64,000 nt of DNA from Pedobacter cryoconitis (GCF_001590605.1 NZ_CP014504.1:62001-126000); one strand, 5' to 3'. Counted from the stretch's first letter, positions 19,820 through 29,314 are shown. Program-made: numbers and translations. The notes: a model not told the origin generated them from the letters alone.

Positions 19820-20986
19820 TTATTCTACATTGATTTGCCAGCTCTTGTGGTAATTCTCATCCTCAATCGCCAATGCATCCTCAGTGAGCATTAATGGACG
19901 GAAAGGATCAATCATAACTGCAAGTTCTTCTGTACTCTCTTTACCAATTGATTTCTCCACTGTACCAGGGTGTGGTCCATGAGGAATACCTCCCGGATGG
20001 AGTGTAATCTGACCTTTAACGACACTTTTTCTGCTCATAAAGTCACCATCTACGTAATAAAGCACCTCATCACTGTCCACATTACTATGATTATAAGGCG
20101 CAGGAATAGATAAAGGGTGGTAATCAAATTTACGCGGTACAAAAGAACAGATTACGAAATTATGGCCTTCAAATGTTTGGTGCACAGGTGGCGGCTGATG
20201 AAGACGTCCGGTAATCGGCTCGAAATCATGAATAGAGAAAGCCCATGGATAATGGAATCCATCCCAGCCTACAAAATCAAAAGGATGCGTACCGTAAGTA
20301 TAAGGGTACATTAAGCCTTGTTTTTTGATCAATACTTTAAAATCACCGAATTCATCGATCGTTTCCAGATCTGCTGGTCTTCTGATATCACGCTCGCAAT
20401 ACGGAGAATGTTCCATCAGCTGGCCATATTCATTTCTGTAACGTTTTGGAGACCTAACCGGACTGAAGCTTTCTACGATGAATAAGCGGTTCTTTTCATC
20501 ATCAAATTCCATCTGGTAGATCGTACCACGGGGTACAACCAGGTAATCACCATAGGCAAAACGAATCTTTCCAAAGCCTGTTTTTAGTGTTCCTGTTCCC
20601 TGGTGAATAAAGATAATCTCATCAGCCTGACTGTTTTTATAAAAATAATCAGTCATGGATTTTCTTGGTGCAGCGAGAGAAATGTGTAAGTCGCTGTTAA
20701 CCAGTACAGGTTTTCTGCTTTTCAGATAGTCGTCTTCAGGAGCAACGTTAAAACCGATTAGGGAGGTGTGTTTTAAATGTTTCTCCCTGGCAATTTTAGG
20801 TTCTACAGAATAAGGTTCTCCGAGCGATTTAACGATCGTTGGCGGATGACAGTGATAGACAAGCGAATACAGGCTCGAAAATCCTTCAGTGGATACCAGT
20901 TCCTCTGCATAAAGTTCACCATCTGGTTTTCTAAAAACCGTGTGTCTTTTAGGGGGAATGGTTCCTAAGGTATGATAAATAGGCAT
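19820..20986 (-). CDS. hmgA: Homogentisate 1,2-dioxygenase
   Basis: Opens the ring of homogentisate to give maleylacetoacetate. The protein has 388 residues, shorter than the roughly 440 of proteobacterial and animal enzymes, mostly at the N-terminus. Cupin-fold candidate iron ligands are H300, E307 (or D306) and H336 in HPGGIPHGPHPG. FDFVGWDGFHYPWAF is a conserved core segment. It is first in the hmgA-hppD pair and divergent from the fumarylacetoacetate hydrolase gene. Confidence 0.93.
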   Translation of the reverse strand: MPIYHTLGTIPPKRHTVFRKPDGELYAEELVSTEGFSSLYSLVYHCHPPTIVKSLGEPYSVEPKIAREKHLKHTSLIGFNVAPEDDYLKSRKPVLVNSDLHISLAAPRKSMTDYFYKNSQADEIIFIHQGTGTLKTGFGKIRFAYGDYLVVPRGTIYQMEFDDEKNRLFIVESFSPVRSPKRYRNEYGQLMEHSPYCERDIRRPADLETIDEFGDFKVLIKKQGLMYPYTYGTHPFDFVGWDGFHYPWAFSIHDFEPITGRLHQPPPVHQTFEGHNFVICSFVPRKFDYHPLSIPAPYNHSNVDSDEVLYYVDGDFMSRKSVVKGQITLHPGGIPHGPHPGTVEKSIGKESTEELAVMIDPFRPLMLTEDALAIEDENYHKSWQINVE

Positions 20987-21258
20987 ATCTATAGGTTATA
21001 ATTGGTTGAAATGTAGGATGAATAAAAAACGTGAGAACGTTTAATATACGTTAGCTTTAGAAAAAAGCTTAAATGGAGTATTGTGCAAAAATGAGCTTAG
21101 AGAGCATAGCATACCTGAACCCGGCCAGTACTTGGCTGGCAATACGATCCTGATATTTTAATTTGCGCTTTGTCATTGTTGCGAAGGCTAAATTAAGAAT
21201 TATATTGTTAGCTATCAAATTTATGCGATATAATCTATTGTCATTTATTTCACAGGCT

Positions 21259-21291
21259 TTTGTTCATTTTGGCCTAAATTTTCTAGCTTTG
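21259..21291 (+). promoter_or_regulatory. Promoter of the fumarylacetoacetate hydrolase operon
   Basis: TTTG at 21259-21262, a 21-base spacer, and an exact -7 box TAGCTTTG at 21284-21291. The predicted leader is about 37 bases. The rest of the 346-base divergent region shows no other clear element. Confidence 0.6.
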
Positions 21292-21332
21292 AAACGCTGT
21301 ACTATACATTGTGCTACCAAACATAAAACTAT

Positions 21333-22328
21333 ATGAAATTAGTATCCTACAAAACAGAAGACAGAGAACACCTTGGTGTTTTCATCAGCGGACATATCTA
21401 TAATTTGAATTCATGCGATAAGCAGATCCCAAATGATATGAACGAGTTTTTAAAAGATTCAGAAGTACTGATGGAACGGGCATTAGCGATTGATGCCAAA
21501 ATTAAATCGGGCGAAATCGAACCTAAAGAAGAAGCTTTTTATGAAGTTGTAGCGCCAGTTCCACATCCAAGCTCTTGCAGAGATGGTTATGCTTTTCGTC
21601 AGCACGTTGCTGCCGCACGCAGAAACCGTAAGGTGGATATGATTCCAGAATTTGATCAATACCCTATATTCTATTTTACCAACCATAATGCAATTCAGGG
21701 ACCAGGAGAAATTGAATGCATGCCTGATCACTTTCATAAGCTTGATTTTGAACTGGAAGTAGCAGTTGTTATCGGTAAAAAAGGAAGAAATATCAAAGCT
21801 GCTGAAGCTGATGCTTATATCGCAGGGTATATGATTATGAATGACATGAGTGCCAGAACTTTGCAGATGGAAGAAATGTTATTGAATCTGGGCCCGGCAA
21901 AAGGGAAAGACTTTTCTACTGTGATTGGACCTTGGTTAGTGACTCCAGATGAATTGGAAGAATATAAAACTGCCCCTAAAGCAGGCCATGCTGGAAACAG
22001 CTATAACCTGGAAATGACATGTACAGTGAACGGAAAACAAGTTTCAGCAGGTAATACAGCTGATATGGATTGGACATTTGCTGAAATTATTGAGCGTTGT
22101 GCTTATGGTGTGGATATTTTGCCAGGTGATGTAATCGGTTCAGGTACAGTAGGCACAGGTTGCTTCCTGGAATTGAATGGTACTGGTTTGTTAAATGATC
22201 CAAACTATAAACCACAGTGGTTACAGGATGGTGATGTGGTAGAGATGGAAATTACTGGTCTTGGCCGTTTGAGCAATACCATCCGCAAAGTGGATACTGA
22301 TTTTTCTATTCTAGCTCTTAAAAAATAA
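21333..22328 (+). CDS. Fumarylacetoacetate hydrolase family protein
   Basis: Expected to hydrolyse a fumarylacetoacetate-type beta-diketone, the last step of homogentisate degradation. The 331 residues carry the family metal ligands E140 and E142 (LDFELEVAVVIG) and D171 (MNDMSARTLQ), and the end motif LPGDVIGSGTVGTGC. It is shorter than classical fumarylacetoacetase (about 420), so it belongs to the broader FAH superfamily; the assignment to this step rests on its position beside hmgA. Its stop overlaps the next start (TAATG). Confidence 0.85.
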   Translation: MKLVSYKTEDREHLGVFISGHIYNLNSCDKQIPNDMNEFLKDSEVLMERALAIDAKIKSGEIEPKEEAFYEVVAPVPHPSSCRDGYAFRQHVAAARRNRKVDMIPEFDQYPIFYFTNHNAIQGPGEIECMPDHFHKLDFELEVAVVIGKKGRNIKAAEADAYIAGYMIMNDMSARTLQMEEMLLNLGPAKGKDFSTVIGPWLVTPDELEEYKTAPKAGHAGNSYNLEMTCTVNGKQVSAGNTADMDWTFAEIIERCAYGVDILPGDVIGSGTVGTGCFLELNGTGLLNDPNYKPQWLQDGDVVEMEITGLGRLSNTIRKVDTDFSILALKK

Positions 22329-23221
22329 TGCTGACAGTTAAAACTTCAGATTTGAGTCCGGCGCAACTGCAAAACTACTTGCAATATGCAGTTGCGCCAA
22401 GACCTATATGCTTTGCTACTACGATTGATAAGGCTGGGAATATCAACTTAAGCCCTTTCAGTTTCTTCAATATGTTCAGCACCAATCCGCCGCTGTGTGT
22501 GTTCTCACCAGCGAGAAGGGTACGCGACAATACTACTAAACATACGCTTGAAAATATCCTGGAAGTCAAAGAATGCGTGATTAATATTGTGAATTACCCA
22601 ATGGTTCAGCAAACGAGTCTGGCGAGTACCGAATATGCAAAAGGAATCAATGAGTTTGAAAAAGCTGGTTTCACCATGCTCCCTTCACAACTGGTAAAGC
22701 CCCCACGTGTTGCTGAAGCTCCTGTACAGATGGAATGTATCGTAACTGAGGTGATTCATCTTGGAGATAACCCTGGAGCTGGGAACCTGATCCTGGCTGA
22801 AATAAAACTGATTCACATCAAAGAAGAGATTCTGGATGAAGATGGTAAAATTGATCAGGCGAAAATAGATCTGGTAGCCCGTTTAGGGGGGGACTGGTAT
22901 TGCCGGGTAACGGCAGATAACCTGTTTAAAGTCGCAAAACCATTAACTACATTAGGTATTGGTATTGATGCTTTGCCTCATGGCGTAAGAAATTCTTATG
23001 TATTAAGTGGTAATGATCTTGGGATGCTGGGGAATATAGAGAAGGTCCCTTCAGAAGAAGAGATTGACCTGATTAGAAATCATCCTGCTGTTAAAGAGAT
23101 CTTGGATGCTACTATAGGCGATGGTGTAAACCGTCAGCGTGAATTACATGAACTTGCTAAAGAAATGTTAAGCAGGGGCGAAGTGCCTGATGCTTTGAAA
23201 GTAGTTTTGCTGGAAAGCTAA
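22328..23221 (+). CDS. Flavin reductase-like domain protein
   Basis: A 297-residue protein with an FMN-binding split-barrel of the flavin reductase family at about 10-200 (RPICFATTIDKAGNINLSPFS, NPPLCVFSP), then a helical C-terminal extension of about 90 residues (EIDLIRNHPAVKEI, RQRELHELAKEML). It shares one base with the preceding FAH gene, so coupling is clear. What it reduces or binds in aromatic breakdown is not known to me. Confidence 0.82.
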   Translation: MLTVKTSDLSPAQLQNYLQYAVAPRPICFATTIDKAGNINLSPFSFFNMFSTNPPLCVFSPARRVRDNTTKHTLENILEVKECVINIVNYPMVQQTSLASTEYAKGINEFEKAGFTMLPSQLVKPPRVAEAPVQMECIVTEVIHLGDNPGAGNLILAEIKLIHIKEEILDEDGKIDQAKIDLVARLGGDWYCRVTADNLFKVAKPLTTLGIGIDALPHGVRNSYVLSGNDLGMLGNIEKVPSEEEIDLIRNHPAVKEILDATIGDGVNRQRELHELAKEMLSRGEVPDALKVVLLES

Positions 23222-23237
23222 GAAGTATAGTAGACTG

Positions 23238-23741
23238 TTAAAGAATACTGACTGCTCTCATCAGGCGGCTTTTGTAATAAGGATTAAGTGTGGTAACGGT
23301 TACGCCGTGTGCTTTACCAGAAGTAGAGTGGATGAACTTAATCGTATCTCCTTCAATGTCTGCGATAATGCCAACGTGCCCTACCACACGTTTTCTTGGA
23401 TTTGTTCCAGTGAAAATAAGTACATCACCAACCTTTGCATTTTCCAGTTTAACCGGAGTTCCTGCCTGATTGAATTCAGTAGAAGAACGCGGAACATTTA
23501 CCCCGAAGTTATGAAACACATAACTCACAAAACCTGAGCAATCAAATCCAATAGCCGGGTTACTTGATGCGTATCTGTAAGGAATTCCAATAAGTGTTTT
23601 TGCAAAACCAATCAATTGATCAGAGGTTTTATTTGCAACCATTTTTTTGAGTAATTCCTGATATTTTACAGGAATTGTCTGCGACTTGCCGGAAGCGGCA
23701 AAAAGAACTACGAAGCAGAATAATAAAAGGCTTTTCTTCAT
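23238..23741 (-). CDS. NlpC/P60-family peptidoglycan endopeptidase
   Basis: A 167-residue secreted protein with signal peptide (MKKSLLLFCFVVLFAASG). The NlpC/P60 domain fills the rest, with catalytic C68 in GFDCSGFVSYVF, H122 in VVGHVGII and a third polar residue near H143 (FIHSTS). These cysteine peptidases cut peptide stems of peptidoglycan. The long terminator of the phhA operon lies 47 bases upstream. Confidence 0.92.
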   Translation of the reverse strand: MKKSLLLFCFVVLFAASGKSQTIPVKYQELLKKMVANKTSDQLIGFAKTLIGIPYRYASSNPAIGFDCSGFVSYVFHNFGVNVPRSSTEFNQAGTPVKLENAKVGDVLIFTGTNPRKRVVGHVGIIADIEGDTIKFIHSTSGKAHGVTVTTLNPYYKSRLMRAVSIL

Positions 23742-23787
23742 ATATCGTCCGCTAAGTTATCAAAATAATTCACAAAGCAATAAAAAA

Positions 23788-23860
23788 AGAGACCCCGTTA
23801 TATTTCTGACGTGCGTTACCTTTAAAAGGATCCTAATGTCAGAAATATAACGGGGCCTCT
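23788..23860 (-). terminator. Long-stem terminator after the phhA-SDR operon
   Basis: Arms of 23 bases (23788-23810 and 23838-23860) around a 27-base loop. The single imperfect pair is a G-U wobble on minus-strand RNA and A-C on the plus strand; a T-run follows on the minus strand. This marks it as the terminator of the minus-strand genes above. Its loop resembles that of the element at 44241-44320. Confidence 0.75.
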
Positions 23861-23877
23861 ATTTATCCCTTAAAAAA

Positions 23878-24579
23878 CTAAGGAGTGGTAACGGCTACAG
23901 GAAGCACTTTCCCATTGAAAAATTTATGACCAGTCTTGGCAAAATCAGCTACATATTTACCCATTTCAAAAGCCATAACAGGAGACTGATAACCTGGAAA
24001 AGCTTGTTCCAGCATTTCCGTTTGTGCCGATCCTAAAGCCAGGCAATTCACTTTGATCCCGGTATCAGCCAATTCAAAGGCCAAACACTCCGTTAACGTA
24101 TGTAATGCACCTTTACTAGACGAATAAGCAGCAAGTCCGGGGAATTTAACACTTCCCTGGAAACCACCCATACTTCCTATATTCACAATATGGCTTCCAC
24201 TATGCATCATTGGAAGCAAATTCTGGATCATATTGAAATGACCTGTCACATTGCTTTGAAACATTTCGTTTAAATCTTCTGCAGCAAGCTCTAAAAATGG
24301 TTTATTAATCAATGCACCCGCATTGTTGATCAGAATATCTACAGTACCTAATCTTTCTTTCAAAAAAGGGACTAAAGCCGCATAATCATCGTTTACAATA
24401 TCAAATTCAACTGGTAGTAAGGTACAATCCGGATTAATTCCTTTGGCGATTTCTAATAATTTTCTCAGTTTATCGGCAGATCTGGCAATACAAACTACCT
24501 TATTTTCGGTTTGTAACGTAAATTCTAAAGCAGCTTCGAAACCTATTCCGCTGCTTGCTCCTGTGAGTACAATATTCAT
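23878..24579 (-). CDS. Short-chain dehydrogenase/reductase paired with phenylalanine hydroxylase
   Basis: Classical SDR of 233 residues. The nucleotide motif TGASSGIG is at 7-14, NNAG follows near 88-91, and the catalytic YSSSK near 152-156 is preceded by the active-site serine in NIGSMGG. A basic residue after the second strand (CIARSADKL) suggests NADP. It begins 2 bases after the aromatic amino-acid hydroxylase gene, so the two are one operon. Reducing the spent pterin cofactor (dihydropteridine reductase is an SDR in animals) is a fitting but unproven role. Confidence 0.85.
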   Translation of the reverse strand: MNIVLTGASSGIGFEAALEFTLQTENKVVCIARSADKLRKLLEIAKGINPDCTLLPVEFDIVNDDYAALVPFLKERLGTVDILINNAGALINKPFLELAAEDLNEMFQSNVTGHFNMIQNLLPMMHSGSHIVNIGSMGGFQGSVKFPGLAAYSSSKGALHTLTECLAFELADTGIKVNCLALGSAQTEMLEQAFPGYQSPVMAFEMGKYVADFAKTGHKFFNGKVLPVAVTTP

Positions 24580-24581
24580 GT

Positions 24582-26366
24582 TTAATCTTCTTCCGTAATT
24601 AATTGTGTAACAGGATTCTCTATTACATGTAAGCCATCCTGAATCAGTTTTTGATGTTGTGGTTCAGCAGCAGCTTTCGTTTCCAGGTAAAGCCTTATTT
24701 CTTGTTCCAGGTTGTGACCCGTTTGATTATAATGCGCTATCTCCAGGATCTCCAAAGCACAAAGCCAATCCTGAGGATAAGCCGTCTTTAAGTTCTCAAA
24801 TAAAGCAGGTAAGCGCTCTTCACCAGCTCCTTCTTCCCTAATTAGTCTTACTGCCCTGTAAATAGTGTGTAATTGATTTGTAACCTCATCGTAAACAACC
24901 TTTTCAGTTTGTTTCTCACTGATATAAGTGATTTCCTCATAAGCATCTTTATCGGCAGCGCCATTAAATACAGAAACAATTGTGTTTCCGATAGCCATAT
25001 CATAAGTGCCCCATTCTGGTTGGAAGAGGATATTTCCATTTTGTTCTTTAACTGTACAATCTTCAAAAGCAATCAGAATTACCTGATCCTCGTGTTTGTA
25101 AACAGCTTTGACAACCCCATTTACCTGGATACCACTTTCAAAAATAAGCTCAGTCGTATTTCCTTCAATAATTCCAAAGGCAAAAAGTTCATCGCTGCCA
25201 AAGTTTTCAAGCGGCAAAGACTTATCTTTCAGCTTACCTACCGGTGATGAAAAGCCGTCCTTATGGTAAAGTTTACCATGACCGTCCAGTTGGATATTCG
25301 CTACTGAAAGCGCAGATGGCCCTGTAGTTTTTATAAAAGTAAGTTCTCCGGAGTTATTTACTCCCATGTCACTGAATACACCGGTTACCTGCAGACCTGA
25401 ACTATAAACTGCTGTTGCTGGATTTTTAGAGTCTATCGCCTTGCGTATACTTTCAGTACCACCTTTTCTAAATGCCATAGTATTGGCAAATTGTTCCAGC
25501 ACATCAATCAGATTCTGAAAGGTTTCTGTAACGAAAAGCTGTGGCTGCGTTTTAGTAATATCGTACGAATAATTCAGCGTATCTATAGTGTAAGGGAGTT
25601 TTTTGACGTTTTCTGTCATACAGCTTGAACTTTCCCCAATCGAAGAAAGCAGGCCCGCACCGTATATTTTGGGATCGGTCAAACTGCCGATTAAACCGTA
25701 TTCTACAGTCCACCAATGCAATCTGCTCAATAAAGCCATTTCTGAAGGCTCACCCATATTAGCTGAAATCTCTTGTAACTGCTCTTCGGCTTTAGTAATC
25801 TCAAATTCAGGAACATCTAATGCTTCTTTCAAAATCGATAAAGCACGGATAGCCTCGTATAGTTCAAAATCTTTTGCTGAAAACATAGCCTTAGCACCAA
25901 TAGAACCAATATAGCTCAGGTAACTATTGTAATCAGCATCTGCTATAATAGGGGCATGGCCGGCCGACTCATGGATAATATCCGGAGCTGGTGTATATTC
26001 AATATGGTTAATTTGCCGGATGTCTGCGGCAATAACCAGTACATGGTAAGCCTGATATTCCATAAATGCTGCAGGTGGGATAAATCCATCTACAGTAACT
26101 GCACCCCAGCCTAATTTGCCCAGGTTATCATTCATGGTCTGCAAGTCAGGGATATATTCAATGCTTAATCCCGCGCGCTGTAAACCTTTGATATATGGAT
26201 AATAGGCAACATCTTTTAAATAACTGTAATTCTGACGCATTACGTAACGCCATACCGCCTGATCAACAGGCGTATATTTAGCATAGTTCTGATCTACGAT
26301 AAATTGCCTAAGATGCTTCGGGAGCTGGGCTACCCGGGGGTTGTTAAAGTCATTAAAATCGCTCAT
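24582..26366 (-). CDS. phhA: Aromatic amino acid hydroxylase (phenylalanine 4-monooxygenase type) with long C-terminal extension
   Basis: Pterin- and iron-dependent enzyme expected to turn phenylalanine into tyrosine. The catalytic domain fills about residues 1-310, with iron ligands H132 and H137 (IIHESAGHAP) and E222 (WWTVEYG). There is no N-terminal ACT domain. At 594 residues it is far longer than the compact bacterial enzyme (about 260-300); residues 310-594 include a beta-rich part (LSVANIQLDGHG, GIIEGNTTELIFESG, QVNGVVKAVY) and a helical end. That extension is of unknown function. Tyrosine feeds the hppD/hmgA route nearby. Confidence 0.9.
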   Translation of the reverse strand: MSDFNDFNNPRVAQLPKHLRQFIVDQNYAKYTPVDQAVWRYVMRQNYSYLKDVAYYPYIKGLQRAGLSIEYIPDLQTMNDNLGKLGWGAVTVDGFIPPAAFMEYQAYHVLVIAADIRQINHIEYTPAPDIIHESAGHAPIIADADYNSYLSYIGSIGAKAMFSAKDFELYEAIRALSILKEALDVPEFEITKAEEQLQEISANMGEPSEMALLSRLHWWTVEYGLIGSLTDPKIYGAGLLSSIGESSSCMTENVKKLPYTIDTLNYSYDITKTQPQLFVTETFQNLIDVLEQFANTMAFRKGGTESIRKAIDSKNPATAVYSSGLQVTGVFSDMGVNNSGELTFIKTTGPSALSVANIQLDGHGKLYHKDGFSSPVGKLKDKSLPLENFGSDELFAFGIIEGNTTELIFESGIQVNGVVKAVYKHEDQVILIAFEDCTVKEQNGNILFQPEWGTYDMAIGNTIVSVFNGAADKDAYEEITYISEKQTEKVVYDEVTNQLHTIYRAVRLIREEGAGEERLPALFENLKTAYPQDWLCALEILEIAHYNQTGHNLEQEIRLYLETKAAAEPQHQKLIQDGLHVIENPVTQLITEED

Positions 26367-26451
26367 TGCCTTTTATATTTGTGTTTGTCTAAAGATAGGG
26401 TTGCCTATACGATTTATCAAGAAAACCGTTACCCTTTTACTTCTAAATGAT

Positions 26452-26931
26452 TTATTGTTTTACCTTGAAAGAAAAGTGCTTCTGACTAAAATAACTGAAT
26501 ACAGCAAGAATGACTGTACAGATAATCTTAGCAACGGTTGGATAAAGGTGAAAGGTTTCTACCAGTAATTTCAGCATGGCAAAATTGAGCAGGATATTCG
26601 TTGCTACGACAGTACCGTATCTAAATAACTGAACACGTCCCTTTAGCTTTGACTGTGTGAATACGAGGTATTTATTCAGAGAAAACCCAATAATGAAAGT
26701 AATAACAGACTCAATAATCAGGGCAGCAACAGGAGCAGTAATCATACCTGGAGGAAAAGGCAGATCTACATGTTGCTGGTGAAGAATAAAATTATAGACT
26801 ATATAGTAAACGATAATCCCTGTTGCGGCGGTCGTTCCACCAGAAATGATGTATCTGAAGGTGTGAGGAGATACCCAACGTGAAAAAGGAGGATAAAAAA
26901 AGTCTATAAATTTGAGTACGGCTTTACGCAT
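26452..26931 (-). CDS. GtrA-family membrane protein
   Basis: A 159-residue inner-membrane protein with four hydrophobic helices (from about 28, 63, 101 and 133). Features of GtrA/DPMS proteins seen are FRYIISGGTTAATG in the first helix, SFLN-like SLNKYLVF after the second, and the basic end SFKVKQ. Members help move lipid-linked sugars across the membrane. No glycosyltransferase is adjacent. Confidence 0.85.
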   Translation of the reverse strand: MRKAVLKFIDFFYPPFSRWVSPHTFRYIISGGTTAATGIIVYYIVYNFILHQQHVDLPFPPGMITAPVAALIIESVITFIIGFSLNKYLVFTQSKLKGRVQLFRYGTVVATNILLNFAMLKLLVETFHLYPTVAKIICTVILAVFSYFSQKHFSFKVKQ

Positions 26932-26999
26932 GTGGATTTAGAAATGTATAATAGGGGCAATTTATGAATTGATATCCGATATCAAAAATAACAGCGCAT

Positions 27000-27689
27000 T
27001 TAACGGGTTACAGGCTCGGAAATAAAATCAATGACTGCGCAGTATTTATACCCTGGATGTGAACTGATATTGACGCCAACGAGACTTAAATTGTAAGTTG
27101 TCCCTAAAATTGTTTTCCGGTGTCCAAGATCCGGAACATTTTTGTCCAATAATAACATGCAGACATTAGCCAGCCCTTTAGAGAAGCCAAAAGCAAGGTT
27201 TTCTGAAACCGCCCTTCCTGGATAATATTTCCAGATCCGGTCTGATACCGATCTTCCGTCGCTTGAATTATGACCAGCCAGGTTATGCTTTTTCATGTCT
27301 TTGGCATGTTGCTGTGAAATCCAGGTCAGTGTTTCATCCGGACTGAACAGGGGTAGACCCTTTACCGTTTTCAGGTCCTTTTCCAAACCTCTGTAGTATT
27401 TGTCTTTACGATTGACTTTCAGCTCATCATAGTTCCGGTATTGCTGCATGTCAACATTATAGGCTTGCACAAAGTCCTGGAAATAAGTATTGAAAAACTT
27501 TTCTCCGTCAGTACGTGCCAGGTTCATATAAAAGATGATTTTCTTTTCTTCATCATTGAGGTAACTCGTGTTTTTGGCGGTATTTGCATTTTCAAGTTCT
27601 TCTGGAGTCCAGTTCTTAGCAGAGGACTGCGCTTTTATAGCATAGGTGCTGAGAAAAAATAGAAAGAATGCTATAGGAATGAATTTCAT
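27000..27689 (-). CDS. Secreted CAP-domain (SCP/PR-1) protein
   Basis: A 229-residue protein with signal peptide (MKFIPIAFFLFFLSTYAIKAQ). The CAP domain spans about 45-225: YMNLARTDGEKF, the histidine in HNLAGHNSSDGRS, ENLAFGFSKG and LGHRKTILG, which match the CAP cavity residues H-E-E/H. Its role is unknown; bacterial CAP proteins are often cell-envelope proteins. No partner gene is evident. Confidence 0.85.
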   Translation of the reverse strand: MKFIPIAFFLFFLSTYAIKAQSSAKNWTPEELENANTAKNTSYLNDEEKKIIFYMNLARTDGEKFFNTYFQDFVQAYNVDMQQYRNYDELKVNRKDKYYRGLEKDLKTVKGLPLFSPDETLTWISQQHAKDMKKHNLAGHNSSDGRSVSDRIWKYYPGRAVSENLAFGFSKGLANVCMLLLDKNVPDLGHRKTILGTTYNLSLVGVNISSHPGYKYCAVIDFISEPVTR

Positions 27690-27772
27690 GTTATGGTAAA
27701 CGTCAGGAAGATGAATTTAATTATCTCTGACTAACAATAATGAAACCACTTTAGAGAAATGGAAAATAAAAA

Positions 27773-27795
27773 GGCCTGCTTTTATTGAGCAGGCC
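27773..27795 (-). terminator. Terminator of glyS
   Basis: An 8-bp GC-rich stem (GGCCTGCT / AGCAGGCC) with a 7-base loop, followed on the minus strand by TTTTTATTTT. It lies 25 bases after the glyS stop. Confidence 0.85.
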
Positions 27796-27819
27796 CTTAT
27801 ATTTAGTACTGTAATCTTG

Positions 27820-29307
27820 TTAAGATTGTCTCAACAGATTTTTCCAGCTTACTTTATTTGCAATCAACTGTTCAAGATCTTTGATGTCAATTCTTTGCTG
27901 CTCCATACTGTCACGATGACGAATAGTTACTGTATCGTCTTCCAATGTCTGGTGGTCAATAGTGATACAGAAAGGTGTACCGATGGCATCTTGTCTGCGG
28001 TAACGTTTTCCGATTGAATCTTTCTCTTCGTAAACTACATTATAATCCAGTTTTAAGTTATCCATGATCGTTTTTGCTTTCTCCGGCAAACCATCTTTTT
28101 TAGTTAATGGCAAGATTGCTGCCTTGATTGGAGCAAGACAAGGATGTAAGTGAAGAACAATACGGCTGTCAGTTTTTTCACCTTCGCTCAGATCCTGTTC
28201 TTCAAAAGCACCGATCATGGTCAATAAGAACATACGGTCTAAACCGATTGAAGTTTCAATTACGTATGGGATGTAATTACCATATGGCTTACCCTCTGCA
28301 TTCAGGTCATTATCGAAATATTGCATTTTCTTACCAGAAAACTCCTGGTGCTGCGTTAAATCAAAATCTGTACGGCTGTGGATACCTTCAACTTCTTTGA
28401 AACCAAATGGGAATTCAAATTCAATATCTGTTGCTGCATTTGCATAATGGGCAAGTTTAGCATGGTCATGGTATTTATATTTCACAGGATCTGTACCTAA
28501 AGCAGTATGCCATTTAAGACGTGCTTCTTTCCAGTATTCAAACCATTTCATTTCTTCACCCGGACGTACAAAGAATTGCATTTCCATTTGTTCAAATTCA
28601 CGCATACGCATGATGAACTGACGTGCTATTACTTCATTTCTGAAGGCCTTACCGATTTGAGCAATACCAAAAGGGATTTTCATTCTTCCTGATTTCTGAA
28701 CATTCAGGAAGTTTACAAAAATACCTTGTGCAGTTTCAGGACGTAAGTAAACTTCTTCAGCACCTTCGGCCATTGCACCAAACTGTGTACTGAACATCAG
28801 GTTAAACTGACGTACATCAGTCCAGTTTTTTGTTCCGCTTACAGGACAGGCAATTTCATGTTCTTCAATCAGCACTTTAAGCTGTGGCAGGTTTTCAGCT
28901 TTAAGGGCTTCATCCATATCAGCTTGTAATTTTGCTGCTTTATCTGTTTTACCGTCTTTTTCATAACGGGTAATTTTATCTTCTAATAACTGGTCTGCGC
29001 GGTAACGTTTATTCGAATCTTTATTATCGATCATTGGATCACTGAACCCATCTACGTGACCACTGGCTTTCCATACTTTTGGGTGCATAAAAATTGCAGA
29101 ATCAATTCCCACAATGTTTTCATGCATCTGAACCATTGATTTCCACCAATATGTTTTGATATTGTTTTTTAGTTCAGCCCCTAACTGACCATAATCATAA
29201 ACGGCACTTAAGCCATCATAAATTTCGCTGCTTTGAAATACGAAACCATATTCCTTGGCGTGGGAGATCACATTTTTAAATTGTTCGTCGTTATTCGTTT
29301 TGGCCAT
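27820..29307 (-). CDS. glyS: Glycine--tRNA ligase (class II, dimeric type)
   Basis: Charges tRNA-Gly. The 495 residues are of the eukaryote-like homodimeric class rather than the alpha2beta2 bacterial type. It begins with the conserved GFVFQSSEIYDGLSAVYDYGQLG and shows class II motif 2 (FRNEVIARQFIMRMREFEQMEMQFF) split here as FRNEVIARQF and EFEQMEMQFF, motif 3 (ETSIGLDRMFL), and the anticodon-binding domain (CLAPIKAAILPL onward). A -7 box TATATTTG is only 7 bases before the ATG. Confidence 0.96.
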   Translation of the reverse strand: MAKTNNDEQFKNVISHAKEYGFVFQSSEIYDGLSAVYDYGQLGAELKNNIKTYWWKSMVQMHENIVGIDSAIFMHPKVWKASGHVDGFSDPMIDNKDSNKRYRADQLLEDKITRYEKDGKTDKAAKLQADMDEALKAENLPQLKVLIEEHEIACPVSGTKNWTDVRQFNLMFSTQFGAMAEGAEEVYLRPETAQGIFVNFLNVQKSGRMKIPFGIAQIGKAFRNEVIARQFIMRMREFEQMEMQFFVRPGEEMKWFEYWKEARLKWHTALGTDPVKYKYHDHAKLAHYANAATDIEFEFPFGFKEVEGIHSRTDFDLTQHQEFSGKKMQYFDNDLNAEGKPYGNYIPYVIETSIGLDRMFLLTMIGAFEEQDLSEGEKTDSRIVLHLHPCLAPIKAAILPLTKKDGLPEKAKTIMDNLKLDYNVVYEEKDSIGKRYRRQDAIGTPFCITIDHQTLEDDTVTIRHRDSMEQQRIDIKDLEQLIANKVSWKNLLRQS

Positions 29308-29314
29308 AATACTG

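Noticed and set aside
24873..25247. Open frame on the plus strand inside phhA
   Set aside because: It is in the shadow of a clear protein, with no start signal or family.
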